Source: Phenylobacterium sp. (GTDB lineage: Bacteria; Pseudomonadota; Alphaproteobacteria; Caulobacterales; Caulobacteraceae). Taken from it: a stretch of DNA of 53,505 bases. Shown piece after piece: positions 10,057 through 20,165 of the stretch. The notes under the pieces were generated by a model that made no database searches, was not told the origin of the DNA, and saw only the letters and a list, made by a program, of their open reading frames with translations. The stretch is from contig NZ_JAUSLG010000053.1 of NCBI RefSeq assembly GCF_030646615.1, forward strand, positions 1 to 53,505, read 5' to 3'. The translations under genes and the position numbers were made by a program. Each line of letters starts with the position of its first letter. The stretch's first letter is position 1.

Positions 10057-10096
10057 AACGACTCGGGCTATGCGCGGGTCGAGCTGAGAGTGCTTG

Positions 10097-11122
10097 ATGC
10101 CTGACCCGCGCTTTTTCGAAGATCTGGGCCCCGTCTCCCTGGCGGAGCTCGCCGCGCTGACCGGGGCCGAATTGTCGGCGCCCGGGGCCGGCTCGGTTCA
10201 GGTCGCCCGCGTTGCGATCCTGGCGCGAGCGAGCGCCGACAGCATCACCTACTTCTCCGATCGCAAGCTGGCCGCCGAACTGGCCGAGACCCGCGCCGCG
10301 GCGTGTTTTGTCACGGAGCGGGACGTCGGCCTCGTGCCCCAGGGCTGCGTCGCCCTGGTGACCCGCCAACCCGCCGCCGCCTACGCCATGTCCGGCCAAC
10401 GGCTCCACCGGCCGCGCCTGCACGCCGGGGCGGCCGCGGTCTCCCGCGACGCGAGGGTGGAGGAGGGGGCCATCATCAGCCCTGGCGTGGCCATCGGCCA
10501 GGGCGCCCAGATCGGTCGGGGCTCCGTCGTCGGCCCCAACACCGTCATCGGGCCCGGGGTCACCATTGGCCGTGACTGCGTCATCGGCGCCAATGTCAGC
10601 ATCCACTGCGCCCTGCTGGGCGACCGGGTGAAGATCCTGGCTGGCGCGGTCATCGGCGAGGCCGGGTTCGGCGCGACCGCCGGGCCCACCGGGGTGATCG
10701 ATATCCCGCAGCTTGGCCGGGTGATCCTGCAGGACGGGGTGACCGTCGGCGCCAACACCTGCATCGACCGCGGAGCCTATGAGGACACGGTCCTGGGGGA
10801 GAACACCAAGATCGACAACCTCGTGCAGATCGCTCACAACGTGCGCGTCGGCCGCAACTGTGTGATGGCGGCCTTCACGGGGATTTCAGGCAGCGTGACG
10901 ATTGGGGATGGCTCGGCGTTCGGTGGCCGGGCCGGAGTGGCCGACCACGTCATCATCGGCGAAGGCGCTCAGATCGGCGCGGGCGCCGGCGTTTTCCGGG
11001 ACGTCGCCCCCAAGGCGGTCATGGGCGGATACCCGGCCATGCCCATGCGACAATGGCTGCGCGAAGTCGCCTGGCTGACCAAGGCGGCCGCCGTGCGCCG
11101 TCGCGAGGAACCTGATCAATGA
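10097..11122 (+). CDS. lpxD: UDP-3-O-(3-hydroxyacyl)glucosamine N-acyltransferase
   Basis: LpxD adds the second hydroxyacyl chain in lipid A synthesis. The 341-residue product has the N-terminal uridine-binding domain (RASADSITYFSD), then a left-handed beta-helix of hexapeptide repeats (for example IGRGSVVGPNTVIGPGVTIG) with the catalytic His in NLVQIAHNVRVG. A TTG three bases upstream is also in frame; the ATG at 10097 is preferred. Its stop overlaps the fabZ start as ATGA, so lpxD-fabZ-lpxA are translationally coupled. Confidence 0.97.
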   Translation: MPDPRFFEDLGPVSLAELAALTGAELSAPGAGSVQVARVAILARASADSITYFSDRKLAAELAETRAAACFVTERDVGLVPQGCVALVTRQPAAAYAMSGQRLHRPRLHAGAAAVSRDARVEEGAIISPGVAIGQGAQIGRGSVVGPNTVIGPGVTIGRDCVIGANVSIHCALLGDRVKILAGAVIGEAGFGATAGPTGVIDIPQLGRVILQDGVTVGANTCIDRGAYEDTVLGENTKIDNLVQIAHNVRVGRNCVMAAFTGISGSVTIGDGSAFGGRAGVADHVIIGEGAQIGAGAGVFRDVAPKAVMGGYPAMPMRQWLREVAWLTKAAAVRRREEPDQ

Positions 11123-11592
11123 GCCGCAAGGCCCCCGTCAACGAGTCTCCCACCGAGATCGACATCACCGAGATCGTGAAGCGGATCCCGCATCGCTATC
11201 CCTTCCTGCTGGTCGACCGCTGCGAGGACTACAAGGCCAGTGAATCCATCGTCGGCATCAAGTGCGTGACGATCAACGAGCCCTTCTTCCAGGGCCACTT
11301 CCCGGACTATCCGGTCATGCCGGGCGTGCTGATTATCGAGGCGCTCGCCCAGACCGGCGCGGTGCTGATGTCCAAGTCGCTGGACGTGGACGTGGCGGGC
11401 AAGACCATCCTGTTCATCTCGCTGGACAATTGCCGCTTCCGTAATCCGGTTCGGCCGGGCGATGTCCTGCGCATGCCGGTAGAGGTCGTCCGCCATCGCG
11501 GCGATCTCTTCAAGTTCAAGGGCCGGGCCATGGTGGGCGACAAGATCGCCGCCGAGGCTGAATTCGCGGCCATGGTGGTGGCCACCCAATGA
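11119..11592 (+). CDS. fabZ: 3-hydroxyacyl-ACP dehydratase FabZ
   Basis: FabZ dehydrates beta-hydroxyacyl-ACP during fatty acid elongation and competes with LpxA/LpxD for the same substrates. The 157-residue hot-dog-fold protein shows [12 protein letters not shown] near the N-terminus and the catalytic segment [19 protein letters not shown] with the conserved His and Glu. It shares ATGA overlaps with lpxD upstream and lpxA downstream, giving stoichiometric coupling of lipid A and fatty acid synthesis. Confidence 0.98.
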   Translation: MSRKAPVNESPTEIDITEIVKRIPHRYPFLLVDRCEDYKASESIVGIKCVTINEPFFQGHFPDYPVMPGVLIIEALAQTGAVLMSKSLDVDVAGKTILFISLDNCRFRNPVRPGDVLRMPVEVVRHRGDLFKFKGRAMVGDKIAAEAEFAAMVVATQ

Positions 11593-12386
11593 GCGTCGAC
11601 ATCCATCCCACCGCCCTGATCGCCCCGGGCGCCGAACTGGCGCAGGGCGTGAAGATCGGCCCCTATTCGATCATCGGCGAGCACGTGAAGATCGGTCCGC
11701 GCACCGAACTGCTGTCGCATGTGGTCATCGAGGGCCACACGACGATCGGCGCCGACTGCAGCGTCCGCAACTTCGCCAACCTGGGCGGGCCGCCGCACCA
11801 TACGGGCTACAAGGGCGAGCCGACCGAACTGATCATCGGCGACCGCAACCGCCTTTGGGAGCACGTCACCATGCACATCGGCACCCCCGATGGCGGCGGC
11901 GTCACCCGGGTCGGCAATGACGGCATGTACATGGCCACCAGCCATGTGGGCCACGACTGCACGGTCGGCGACAATGTCGTCCTGGCGCACTCGGCGACGC
12001 TCGGCGGGCATGTGGATGTCGGCGACTTCGTGATGGTCAGCGGCCTGGCCGCGGTGCACCAGCACTGCCGGGTCGGACGCTATTCCTTCATCGGCGGCCT
12101 GGCCGCGGTGACCAAGGATGTCATCCCCTATGGCCTGGTCTGGGGCAACCACGCCCACCTCGAGGGCCTGAACCTCGTGGGGCTCAAGCGCCGCAACTTC
12201 TCCCGCGAGATGATCGCCGAGCTGCGGTCAGCCTATCGGTTGCTGTTCGCCGAGGAAGGCACCTTCCAGGAGCGGATCGAGGACGCCATGGCCACCTTCG
12301 GCCACAGCGCGCCGGTCATGGAGATCATCGACTTCATCCGCGCCGAGGCCAACCGGCCGCTCTGTCTGCCGGAGCGGGAGGTCTAG
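11589..12386 (+). CDS. lpxA: UDP-N-acetylglucosamine acyltransferase
   Basis: LpxA catalyses the first lipid A step, 3-O-acylation of UDP-GlcNAc. The 265-residue protein has hexapeptide repeats throughout the first two thirds ([17 protein letters not shown]), the catalytic His region [12 protein letters not shown], and the C-terminal helical domain ([15 protein letters not shown]). It is coupled to fabZ by an ATGA overlap. lpxI begins four bases after its stop. lpxC and lpxH were not seen in the window. Confidence 0.98.
   Translation: MSVDIHPTALIAPGAELAQGVKIGPYSIIGEHVKIGPRTELLSHVVIEGHTTIGADCSVRNFANLGGPPHHTGYKGEPTELIIGDRNRLWEHVTMHIGTPDGGGVTRVGNDGMYMATSHVGHDCTVGDNVVLAHSATLGGHVDVGDFVMVSGLAAVHQHCRVGRYSFIGGLAAVTKDVIPYGLVWGNHAHLEGLNLVGLKRRNFSREMIAELRSAYRLLFAEEGTFQERIEDAMATFGHSAPVMEIIDFIRAEANRPLCLPEREV
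12376..12381 (+). promoter_or_regulatory. Ribosome binding site that supports the TTG start of lpxI
   Basis: GGGAGG overlaps the end of lpxA and lies nine bases before a TTG at 12391. No ATG or GTG in frame is better placed, so the TTG start is favoured. Confidence 0.65.
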
Positions 12387-12390
12387 GACC

Positions 12391-13230
12391 TTGTCCAAGC
12401 TCGGCCTGATCGCAGGCGGCGGCGGGCTCCCGGTCGAGATCGCCGCAGCCTGTCAGCAGGCCGGCCGCCCCCTGTTCGTGATTCGCCTCAAGGGATTCGC
12501 CGGGCCGGATCTGGCCGCTTTTCCCGGCGCCGACATCGGCCTGGCCGAGCTGGGCAAGTGCATCCGGGCGCTCAAGGCCGCAGGCTGCGACTCCATCTGT
12601 TTTGCGGGCCATGTGAGCCGGCCGGACTTTGCCGCCCTGCGGCCCGACGTCCGTGGCCTGAAGGCCCTGCCGGGGCTGATCGCCGCCGCCCGTCACGGCG
12701 ACGATGGCCTGCTCCGGGCCCTGCTGGGCGAGTTCGAGAAGGAAGGCTTCACCATTGAGGGGGCCGACGAGGCGATGGGGGATCTGCGCCTGTCGGCCGG
12801 CGCGCTCGGCAAGGTGCGTCCAGGGCCAGCCCATGCCGGCGACATCGCCCGAGGGCTGCATGTGGCCCGCGAACTGGGACGCCTGGATATCGGTCAGGGG
12901 GCGGTGGTCTGTGACGGCCTCGTGCTGGCGGTTGAGGCTCAGGAGGGCACCGACGCCATGCTCCGCCGGGTGGCCGATCTGCCGGCGGCCATCCGAGGCT
13001 CGCCCGCCGCGCTCCGTGGAGTCCTGGCCAAGGCGCCCAAGCCGATCCAGGAAACCCGGGTCGACCTGCCCACCATCGGCCTTGGCACCATCCAGCGGGC
13101 GGCCCGCGCCGGGCTGGCGGGCGTGGTGGGGGAGGCCGGCCGCCTGCTGGTGCTCGACCGGGCCGAGGTGATCGCCCTGGCCGACGAACTGGGCCTGTTC
13201 GTCTTTGGCGTGGAGCCTGAACGTCAATGA
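12391..13230 (+). CDS. lpxI: UDP-2,3-diacylglucosamine pyrophosphatase LpxI (DUF1009)
   Basis: LpxI hydrolyses UDP-2,3-diacylglucosamine to lipid X, the step done by LpxH in enterics; the enzyme was first characterised from Caulobacter crescentus. The 279-residue product begins SKLGLIAGGGGLPVEIA, the typical N-terminal nucleotide-binding-like segment, and has the C-terminal DUF1009 core (KAPKPIQETRVDLPTIG, RAGLAGVVGEAG). It uses a TTG start with a good ribosome site. The place between lpxA and lpxB, with an ATGA overlap into lpxB, fits its pathway position. Confidence 0.95.
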   Translation: MSKLGLIAGGGGLPVEIAAACQQAGRPLFVIRLKGFAGPDLAAFPGADIGLAELGKCIRALKAAGCDSICFAGHVSRPDFAALRPDVRGLKALPGLIAAARHGDDGLLRALLGEFEKEGFTIEGADEAMGDLRLSAGALGKVRPGPAHAGDIARGLHVARELGRLDIGQGAVVCDGLVLAVEAQEGTDAMLRRVADLPAAIRGSPAALRGVLAKAPKPIQETRVDLPTIGLGTIQRAARAGLAGVVGEAGRLLVLDRAEVIALADELGLFVFGVEPERQ

Positions 13231-14396
13231 GCCATCCCCTCTGCATCATGCTGGTCGCCGCCGAGGCGTCCGGCGATGACCGGGGCGCCGGGCTGATGGC
13301 GGCGCTGAAGACGCAACTCGGCCCGGACAACGTCCGGTTCGTGGGCCTGGGGGGCCAGGGCATGGCGGCCGAGGGCCTGGTCAGCGCCTTCGATATGTCA
13401 GAACTGTCGATCCTGGGGCTGCTGGAGGGCCTGCTGGCCTATCCCAAGGTCGTGCGCCGGGCCGACGAGATGGCGGCCCTGGCGGTGCGGGAACGGCCGG
13501 ACGTGGCCATCCTGATCGATTCCTGGGGCTTCACCCTGCGGGTGGCGCAGCGGCTCAAGGCGCAGCTGCCGGACATGCCGGTCATCAAGTATGTGGCGCC
13601 CCAGGTCTGGGCCTCGCGGCCGGGCCGGGCGGCGGTGCTGGCGCGTTATGTCGATCATCTCCTGGCGATCCACACCTTCGATGCGCCCTATTTCGAAAAG
13701 GTCGGCCTGCCGACCACCTTCGTCGGCAACAGCACGCTCAGCCTCGACCTGTCGGCCGCCGATCCTGTGGCCTTGCGTCGCCGCCTGGCGATCGGGCCTG
13801 ACGAGCCGGTGCTGGTGGTGCTGCCCGGAAGCCGGCCCAGCGAGATCGCGCGGGTCCTGCCGCCCTTCGAGGACGCCGTCGCTCTGCTGAAGGCCGCCAG
13901 GCCCAACCTGCAGGTCATCGTGCCCGCCGCCGCCACCGTCGCCGATGTGGTCAAGGCGCGGGTCGCCGGCTGGCCCTACCGGGCGCACGTGGTGGAGGGC
14001 GAGGCCGATCGCTACTCGGCGATGAAGGCGGCCACGGTGGCGCTTGCGTGTTCCGGGACGGTCACCACCGAGCTGGCCCTGGCCGGCGCGCCGATGGTCG
14101 TCGGCTATCGCCTGGGGCCGGTGACCTACGCCATTCTCAAGCGGCTGATCCGCACCGACTATGTGACGCTGTTCAACATCGCCGCGCAGGACTTCGTGGC
14201 GCCGGAGCTGATCCAGGCCGACTGCAACGGACCAAAGATCGCCCGCGAGATCGCCCGGCGGCTGGATGATCCGGATCTGCGCCGCGCCCAGGTCGAGGCT
14301 CAGGACAGGGCCCTGGCCCAAATGGGGCGCGGCGGCCCCGATCCCTCGGAGGCCGCCGCGCGGGCCGTTCTGAAAGTGCTCGGTCGGGCGGCTTAG
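13227..14396 (+). CDS. lpxB: Lipid-A-disaccharide synthase
   Basis: LpxB condenses UDP-diacylglucosamine with lipid X to give the lipid A disaccharide at the inner membrane. The 389-residue GT19 protein shows [17 protein letters not shown] at the N-terminus, [15 protein letters not shown] in the middle, [14 protein letters not shown], and the donor-site segment [23 protein letters not shown]. The start is coupled to lpxI by ATGA. Its TAG stop overlaps the opposite-strand gltA stop, leaving no room for a terminator. Confidence 0.97.
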   Translation: MSHPLCIMLVAAEASGDDRGAGLMAALKTQLGPDNVRFVGLGGQGMAAEGLVSAFDMSELSILGLLEGLLAYPKVVRRADEMAALAVRERPDVAILIDSWGFTLRVAQRLKAQLPDMPVIKYVAPQVWASRPGRAAVLARYVDHLLAIHTFDAPYFEKVGLPTTFVGNSTLSLDLSAADPVALRRRLAIGPDEPVLVVLPGSRPSEIARVLPPFEDAVALLKAARPNLQVIVPAAATVADVVKARVAGWPYRAHVVEGEADRYSAMKAATVALACSGTVTTELALAGAPMVVGYRLGPVTYAILKRLIRTDYVTLFNIAAQDFVAPELIQADCNGPKIAREIARRLDDPDLRRAQVEAQDRALAQMGRGGPDPSEAAARAVLKVLGRAA

Positions 14397-15676
14397 CCGC
14401 GCTTGTCGACCGAGGTGTAGTCGCGCTGCGCCGCGCCGGTATAGATCTGGCGCGGACGCCCGATCTTCTGCGACGGATCCTCGACCATTTCCTTCCACTG
14501 GGCGATCCAGCCGACCGTCCGCGCGAGGGCGAACAGCACGGTGAACATTTCCGGCGGGAAGCCAAGGGCCCGCAGGGTGATGCCCGAATAGAAGTCCACG
14601 TTCGGATAGAGCTTCCGCTCGACGAAGTACGGGTCGTTGAGCGCGATCTTCTCGAGCTCCATGGCCACCTTCAGCAGCGGATCGTCGGTGTTGCCGACTT
14701 CCGCCAGGACTTCGTGGCAGGTGGCCTGCATGACCTTGGCGCGGGGGTCGTAGTTCTTATAGACCCGGTGGCCGAAGCCCATCAGCCGGTAGCGGCGATC
14801 CTTCACGCCCTGGACGTATTCGGGGATGTTCTCCACCGAACCGATCTCGGCCAGCATGTTGAGCGCCTCTTCGTTGGCGCCCCCATGGCTGGGGCCCCAA
14901 AGGCAGGCGATGCCGGCGGCGATGCAGGCGAACGGATTGGCGCCCGACGAACCGGCCAGGCGGACGGTCGAGGTGGACGCGTTCTGCTCGTGATCGGCGT
15001 GCAGGATGAAGATGCGGTCCATGGCCCGGGTCAGGACCGGGTTGGGCTTCCAGTCCTCGGCCGGGACCGAGAAGCACATGCGCAGGAAGTTCTCGGCATA
15101 GGACTCGTCGTTGCGCGGATGCACGAACGGCTGGCCCTTGGAGTATTTGAAAGCCCGCGCGGCGATCGTCGGCATCTTGGCGATCATGCGATGGGCCGAG
15201 ATCATCCGTTGCTGCGGATCATCGATATTGGTGCTGTCGTGATAGAAGGCCGACAGGGCGCCGACCGCGCCGACCATGATGGCCATCGGGTGGGCGTCGC
15301 GACGGAAGCCCGCGAAGAACCGGTCGAACTGCTCGTGCAACATCGTGTGGTAGGTGATGTTGTGGTCGAACTCGGTGAACTGTTCCGCCGTCGGCAGCTC
15401 GCCGTGGAGCAGCAGGTAGCAGACTTCCAGGAAGCTCGACTTCTCGGCCAGCTGGTCAATCGGGTAGCCCCGATGCAGCAGGATGCCGGCGTCGCCGTCG
15501 ATATAGGTGATCTTGCTTTCGCAGCTCGCCGTCGACGTGAAACCCGGATCGTAGGTAAAGACATCGGCCTCGGCGTACAGCTTGCGCACGTCCACCACGT
15601 CCGGACCCGCCGTACCCTTCAAGATGGGTAGCTCGACAGATTTGGCGCCAATGCTGATCTTCGCCGTATCGACCAT
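14393..15676 (-). CDS. gltA: Citrate synthase
   Basis: GltA makes citrate from oxaloacetate and acetyl-CoA. The 427-residue type II (hexameric-type) protein has the catalytic residues in [28 protein letters not shown] and the Asp of [12 protein letters not shown], plus the N-terminal strand [23 protein letters not shown] at 15676, preceded by AAAGGGGA, is chosen over a TTG 15 bases upstream. gltX lies 58 bases upstream on the same strand. The acetyl-CoA supply genes, pdh, are elsewhere in the window. Confidence 0.97.
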   Translation of the reverse strand: MVDTAKISIGAKSVELPILKGTAGPDVVDVRKLYAEADVFTYDPGFTSTASCESKITYIDGDAGILLHRGYPIDQLAEKSSFLEVCYLLLHGELPTAEQFTEFDHNITYHTMLHEQFDRFFAGFRRDAHPMAIMVGAVGALSAFYHDSTNIDDPQQRMISAHRMIAKMPTIAARAFKYSKGQPFVHPRNDESYAENFLRMCFSVPAEDWKPNPVLTRAMDRIFILHADHEQNASTSTVRLAGSSGANPFACIAAGIACLWGPSHGGANEEALNMLAEIGSVENIPEYVQGVKDRRYRLMGFGHRVYKNYDPRAKVMQATCHEVLAEVGNTDDPLLKVAMELEKIALNDPYFVERKLYPNVDFYSGITLRALGFPPEMFTVLFALARTVGWIAQWKEMVEDPSQKIGRPRQIYTGAAQRDYTSVDKRG

Positions 15677-15734
15677 GCCATCCCCTTTCAATGACTAGGA
15701 ATTAAAACGTCTGTTCGCTTGGCCTTATAGCGGT

Positions 15735-17141
15735 TTACGCAGCGGGCGAAAGCGCATCGTCAAGGCGGGCCAGGCTTTCGTCGCGCCCAAGCGCGGTCAG
15801 CGCGCCGGCCAGGTCCGGCGCAGAGGCTGCGCCCGCCAGACAGATGCGCAGGGCCGGGCCGAACTTGCCGATGCCGATGCTCTCGGATTCGGCGAAGGTG
15901 CGGATTTCGGCTTCCAGCGAAGGCACGTCCCAGGCGCTCGCCGCCGTCAGCCGTTCCCGCAGCCGGCCAAGCCGTCCACGGGTTTCCTCGTTAAGCAGGC
16001 TGGCCGCCTTTTCCGGCATGGCCAGGGGCCGGCTCGCCAGCACGAAGACGGTCGAATCAGCCAGGTCCAGCAGGGTCTTGGCGCCGTCGCGCACCAGCGG
16101 AATGGTGCGTTCCAGAACCGGGCGCAGGTCCGCCGGGACCTTGAGGTCGCGGCTTTCATGGATCCCCGTCACCAGATCGGCCAGGCGGCCGATCTTGGCC
16201 TGGCGGATGTAATGGTTGTTGATGTGGTTGAGCTTGGCCCAGTCCAGGCGGGCCGGGGCGCCGACGACATCGGCGATGTCGAACCAGCTGATGGCCTGTT
16301 CGTCGCTGAAGATCTCGTCGTCCCCGTGGCCCCAGCCCAGCCGCGCCAGATAGTTGCGCATGGCCTCGGGCAGATAGCCCATGGAGTCGAACTCGCTTAC
16401 GGCCTGGGCGCCGTGACGCTTGGACAGCTTGGCGCCGTCGGGGCCGTGGATCAGCGGCAGGTGCGCCCAGACTGGGACCTCCCAGCCGAGCGCCTTGTAG
16501 ATCAGGGTCTGGCGGGCGGCGTTGTTGAGGTGGTCATCGCCGCGAATCACATGGGTCACGCCCATGTCGTGGTCATCGACGACCACGGCCAGATTGTAGG
16601 TGGGCGAACCGTCGGTGCGCAGCAGGATCAGATCATCCAGATCCTTGTTTTGGAACCGGATGTCGCCTTTCACCTTGTCGGCGACCACGGTGTCGCCGGT
16701 CAGCGGGCTTTTGAGCCGCACGACGAAGGGCCGGTCGGGGGCGTCGTTGGGGGTGATGTCGCGCCAGGGTGAGCGGACCACTCGGCCCTCGGCTCGCGCC
16801 GTCTCGCGCTCGGCCTCCAGCTCCTCGGGCGTCATATAGTCCCGATAGGCTTCGCCGCGGGCCAGAAGCTCCTCGACAGCGGCCCGGTGAAGGTCGGCCC
16901 GGGCGGCCTGGAACACCGGCGCCTCGTCGGCCTCGAGGCCCAGCCACTTCAGGCCCTCGAAGATCACGCCGACGGCGGCCTCGGTGGAGCGCTCGCGATC
17001 AGTGTCCTCGACGCGCAAAAGGAACTTTCCGCCGGTGCGCCTGGCGTAAAGCCAGTTGAAAAGCGCCGTGCGAGCCGTGCCAATATGCATCGAGCCAGTG
17101 GGCGAGGGGGCGATCCGGGTGACGACGGGACGGTCGGGCAT
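15735..17141 (-). CDS. gltX: Glutamyl-tRNA synthetase
   Basis: This class I aminoacyl-tRNA synthetase charges tRNA-Glu. The 468-residue product contains the HIGH-type motif APSPTGSMHIGTARTALFNW near the N-terminus and the KMSKS-type loop KLSKRHGAQ, followed by the helical anticodon-binding domain. An upstream TTG would add 23 residues, but ATG at 17141 starts directly before PDRPVVTRIAPSPTG, as in the family. Many alphaproteobacteria carry two GluRS genes, one acting on tRNA-Gln; whether this is the only copy cannot be told from the window. It is divergent from comEC. Confidence 0.96.
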   Translation of the reverse strand: MPDRPVVTRIAPSPTGSMHIGTARTALFNWLYARRTGGKFLLRVEDTDRERSTEAAVGVIFEGLKWLGLEADEAPVFQAARADLHRAAVEELLARGEAYRDYMTPEELEAERETARAEGRVVRSPWRDITPNDAPDRPFVVRLKSPLTGDTVVADKVKGDIRFQNKDLDDLILLRTDGSPTYNLAVVVDDHDMGVTHVIRGDDHLNNAARQTLIYKALGWEVPVWAHLPLIHGPDGAKLSKRHGAQAVSEFDSMGYLPEAMRNYLARLGWGHGDDEIFSDEQAISWFDIADVVGAPARLDWAKLNHINNHYIRQAKIGRLADLVTGIHESRDLKVPADLRPVLERTIPLVRDGAKTLLDLADSTVFVLASRPLAMPEKAASLLNEETRGRLGRLRERLTAASAWDVPSLEAEIRTFAESESIGIGKFGPALRICLAGAASAPDLAGALTALGRDESLARLDDALSPAA

Positions 17142-17208
17142 CGAGGTCGGGGGTCTTGAGGTGTCGCAGGCCGGCGGGATCGCCGGGCGATGGGGCCGGG
17201 GTCTTAGC

Positions 17209-19341
17209 ATGCGCTTCCCCAGGGCTCCTAGTCCGCGGGCGCTGGCGGCGGCCTTGGGCGCCGCCGTGCGCGATCAGGCCGACCGTTGGAGCCTCTGGAC
17301 GCCGGTCGCCTTCGGCCTGGGCTGCGCGGCCTATTTCACCCTTGACCGGGAGCCCCTGGGCGTCGTCGCCTGGATCGCCGCGGCCCTGTCCCTGGGCCTC
17401 CTGATCACGGCGCGCCGGCTCAACATCACGCGGGCCGCCTCGCTTCTGCTGATCCTGGCGGCCTTTGGCTTGGCGGGATTCTCGGCGGCCAAGTTCCGCA
17501 CCGACGCCGTGGCAGGGCCCCTTGCGCCAGCGATGGGCCAGCCGGCTCAGATCGAGGGCTGGGTCGTGGACGTGGCCAGCCCCGGCCAGGGCGGCAGCCG
17601 CATCCTCGTGGCGCCGACGCGGATCGAAGGGCTGGCGCCGGGCGACACGCCGAGCCGCGTCCGGATCACCCTGCGGGATGTCACGCCGCCCGCGCCGGGC
17701 CAGGCCGTGCGCATGCTGGCCCTGGTGAACCCTCCGCCGCCGCCCGCCAGCCCCGGCGGCTACGACTTCGCCCGGGACGCCTTCTACGAGAGTATCGGCG
17801 GTGTCGGCTTCGCCCTGACTCCGCCGGAGGCTGCGGATCTGCCGCGGCCGCCGGGGCGGCTGGTCCTCGAGATGAGGATCAATGCCGCCCGCTGGACCCT
17901 GGCCCAGCAGATCGTCGCCGCCATGGGGGCGGAGACCGGCGGCCTGGCTGCGGCCATGGTCATGGGCAACCAGGCCTTTGTTCCCCCAGAGCAGATCGAG
18001 CATATGCGGGCCTCGGGATTGGCCCATCTGATTTCGATTTCTGGCCTGCACATGGCCATTGTCGGCGGCTTCGTCTTCGCCGCCGTGCGGGCCGGCGTGG
18101 CGGCCTGGCCATGGCTCGCCCTGCGGGTGTCCAGCAAGAAGGTCGCGGCCCTGGCGGGGCTGAGCGCGGTGGCCTGCTATCTGGTGGTGTCGGGGGCGCC
18201 TGCGCCGGTCCAGCGGGCGGCGATCACGGCGTCCGTCGCCTTCGCCGCGATCGTCTTCGACCGGCGGGCCATCAGCCTGCATGGCCTGGCCCTCGCCGCC
18301 CTGATCGTCCTGCTGATCCATCCCGAGGCGGTGACTGAGCCGGGCTTCCAGATGTCGTTCGCCGCCACGGCGGCCCTGGTCGCCCTGGCCGAGGTCTGGC
18401 CGCATCCGATCCGTGAGATCAGCGCCCCCTGGCCGATCCGGTTCGTCCAGACCAGCCTGACCTGGCTGGGCGCCAGCCTGGCCGCCAGCCTTGTGGCCGG
18501 CATGGCGACGGGGCCGTTCGCCCTGCAGCACTTCAATCGGATGGCCACCTTTGGCCTGGCGGCGAATCTGGCGGCCTCGCCCATCTCGTCCTTCCTGATG
18601 ATGCCGAGCCTCGCCATCGGCGCGGCGCTCGCGCCGCTCGGCCTGGGGGACATTCCCCTGATGGTGTCGGGCTGGGGGATTGGCTTGATCACGGACGTGG
18701 CCCAGATCGCTGCGGAGGCGCCGGGGGCAAGCCTGCTGGTGGCCAGCGCGCCGGCCTGGGCCTTGCCCAGCGCCTTTCTTGGCATTCTCTGGATGTGCCT
18801 CTGGCGCGGACCTGTCCGATGGCTCGGCCTGCCGTTCGCCCTGGCGGTGAGCCTGGCGCCGCGGGGCGAGCCGCCCACACTCTGGGTCGCCGCCGACGGC
18901 GCCCAGGTGGCGGTGCGGCAGGGCGACCAGGCCATCTTGATGCGGCCGGACGTCAAGCGGTTCGCCGCCGAACGCTGGGCGCAGCGGCGGGGGCTGACGC
19001 CCAGCCAGGACGAGGCGCCGCGGGACGATCTGTATGTCTGTGATCGCTGGACCTGCCGCCCGGGGCCGGATGCGCCGGCGCCCGTGGCCGCCTATTGGAG
19101 CCGAAAGGTCCCCGATGCTGAAACCCTTGCCGGGCTCTGCGCCTCAGCCGAGGTGGTCATCATACGTCCGGACCTGCCGCCGAACCTGTGCCCCGGCGTG
19201 ATTATCCTGAGCGGGACGGACTTCGCCCGGGGCGGCGCGCTGGAGCTGAGCCGCGAGGACGGCGCATGGCTCGCCCTCTGGACCCAGGACCAGCGTGGGC
19301 ACAGACCCTGGACCTGGGGGTCTAGTGGTAGCGGCGAATGA
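17209..19341 (+). CDS. comEC: ComEC/Rec2-family membrane protein
   Basis: ComEC proteins form the inner-membrane channel for single-stranded DNA in natural transformation. The 710-residue product has a hydrophobic N-terminus, an OB-like soluble segment (about 100-220), and a polytopic competence domain with [15 protein letters not shown] near residue 272-286. Its C-terminal soluble region (about 545-710) sits where many homologues carry a metallo-beta-lactamase-like domain, but I see no HxHxDH motif. ATG at 17209 is chosen because the upstream open frame only shadows gltX. The end overlaps lexA by 20 bases. Whether the organism is transformable is unknown. Confidence 0.88.
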   Translation: MRFPRAPSPRALAAALGAAVRDQADRWSLWTPVAFGLGCAAYFTLDREPLGVVAWIAAALSLGLLITARRLNITRAASLLLILAAFGLAGFSAAKFRTDAVAGPLAPAMGQPAQIEGWVVDVASPGQGGSRILVAPTRIEGLAPGDTPSRVRITLRDVTPPAPGQAVRMLALVNPPPPPASPGGYDFARDAFYESIGGVGFALTPPEAADLPRPPGRLVLEMRINAARWTLAQQIVAAMGAETGGLAAAMVMGNQAFVPPEQIEHMRASGLAHLISISGLHMAIVGGFVFAAVRAGVAAWPWLALRVSSKKVAALAGLSAVACYLVVSGAPAPVQRAAITASVAFAAIVFDRRAISLHGLALAALIVLLIHPEAVTEPGFQMSFAATAALVALAEVWPHPIREISAPWPIRFVQTSLTWLGASLAASLVAGMATGPFALQHFNRMATFGLAANLAASPISSFLMMPSLAIGAALAPLGLGDIPLMVSGWGIGLITDVAQIAAEAPGASLLVASAPAWALPSAFLGILWMCLWRGPVRWLGLPFALAVSLAPRGEPPTLWVAADGAQVAVRQGDQAILMRPDVKRFAAERWAQRRGLTPSQDEAPRDDLYVCDRWTCRPGPDAPAPVAAYWSRKVPDAETLAGLCASAEVVIIRPDLPPNLCPGVIILSGTDFARGGALELSREDGAWLALWTQDQRGHRPWTWGSSGSGE

Positions 19342-20017
19342 GGCCGACGAGCCGACCCTGCACGGCCACCTGGTCGGGGCCGAAGATGCGGGTCTCATAG
19401 GCGGGGTTGGCGGCCTCGAGCGCTACCGAGGCGCCCTTGCGGCGCAGGCGCTTGAGGGTCGCTTCTTCGCCCATGACCAGGGCGACGACGATGTCGCCGG
19501 AATTGGCCGAATCGGCCCGCCGGATGACCACATAGTCCCCGTCGAGGATGCCGGCGTTGATCATCGAATCGCCCTGCACTTCGAGAACGAAATGCTCGCC
19601 GGCGCCCAGCATGGATTCCGGCACATGGATCCGGTCGCGCTCCTGTTGGATGGCCTCGATGGGCGTACCGGCGGCGATCTTGCCGAGCACCGACAATTCG
19701 CGGGTGTCATTGGCCGCCTGGGGCGCCGATGCGCCATCGCCCTGTTCGACCAGTTGCGGTCGAAAGGCCTGCCGACCCTTGGGCGGCGCAGTCGCCGTGG
19801 CCTGCTGCGGCAGCTTCACCACCTCCAGCGCCCTGGCGCGATGGGGGAGGCGGCGGAGGAAGCCGCGCTCCTCAAGGGCGGTGATCAGGCGATGGATGCC
19901 TGACTTGGAGGCCAGGTCGAGGGCTTCCTTCATCTCGTCGAAGGACGGCGAGACCCCGGTCTCCTTGATCCGCTCATGGATGAACATGAGCAGTTCGTGC
20001 TGCTTACGGGTCAGCAT
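19322..20017 (-). CDS. lexA: SOS repressor LexA
   Basis: LexA represses DNA-damage genes and self-cleaves when stimulated by RecA filaments. The 231-residue product has the N-terminal winged helix ([17 protein letters not shown], then [14 protein letters not shown]), a long linker, the Ala116-Gly117 cleavage site in [11 protein letters not shown], Ser151 in QGDSMINAG and Lys189 in [11 protein letters not shown]. The linker is longer than in enterics, as in other alphaproteobacterial LexA proteins. A GTTC-N7-GTTC box lies in its own promoter, implying autoregulation. The gene ends inside the comEC 3' end on the other strand. Confidence 0.97.
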   Translation of the reverse strand: MLTRKQHELLMFIHERIKETGVSPSFDEMKEALDLASKSGIHRLITALEERGFLRRLPHRARALEVVKLPQQATATAPPKGRQAFRPQLVEQGDGASAPQAANDTRELSVLGKIAAGTPIEAIQQERDRIHVPESMLGAGEHFVLEVQGDSMINAGILDGDYVVIRRADSANSGDIVVALVMGEEATLKRLRRKGASVALEAANPAYETRIFGPDQVAVQGRLVGLIRRYH

Positions 20018-20036
20018 TGGACTTTCCCAACCTAAA

Positions 20037-20064
20037 GAACAAATCGCAAACGTTGCGAATGTTC
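20037..20064. promoter_or_regulatory. Nested palindrome in the lexA promoter
   Basis: An inner perfect inverted repeat (TCGCAA at 20044-20049, TTGCGA at 20053-20058, three-base centre) is enclosed by GAACA (20037-20041) and TGTTC (20060-20064). The two whole arms match except for a one-base bulge. The outer right arm contains the first half of the LexA direct-repeat box. This could be a second operator or a hairpin at the 5' end of the lexA transcript. Confidence 0.6.
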
Positions 20065-20075
20065 TCTAGGCGTTC
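20061..20075 (+). promoter_or_regulatory. LexA box GTTC-N7-GTTC
   Basis: GTTC at 20061-20064 and GTTC at 20072-20075 are separated by exactly seven bases. This is the alphaproteobacterial LexA operator form. It lies 44-58 bases upstream of the lexA start codon, beside the probable -35 element, so it should mediate autorepression. Confidence 0.85.
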
Positions 20076-20083
20076 TTCCTTAA

Positions 20084-20089
20084 TGTCAA
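20084..20089 (-). promoter_or_regulatory. Probable -35 element of lexA
   Basis: On the minus strand this reads TTGACA, an exact -35 consensus, just upstream of the LexA box. The -10 element is not clear (CTAGAG-like). The same stretch on the plus strand reads TTAA (20080-20083), seven bases, then TTAC (20091-20094), one base from a full CtrA box. Confidence 0.5.
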
Positions 20090-20143
20090 GTTACCCACAA
20101 GACCGTTGAAATCACGGGCAATCTCAAGCGGGGCGTTCAGCCT

Positions 20144-20158
20144 CGACCGACTCGGTCG
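20144..20158 (-). terminator. Palindrome downstream of trpC, possible trp operon terminator
   Basis: CGACCGA and TCGGTCG flank a single central base, about seven bases after the trpC stop, and would form a five-bp hairpin in the transcript. There is no following T-run, so termination efficiency is uncertain. Confidence 0.4.
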
Positions 20159-20165
20159 GCTGGTG

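Noticed and set aside
16999..18531. 510-codon open frame on the minus strand across gltX and comEC
   Set aside because: It is antisense to two recognisable genes, its translation is rich in Gly, Arg, His, Gln and Asp with no domain, and it arises from GC-rich third positions of comEC.
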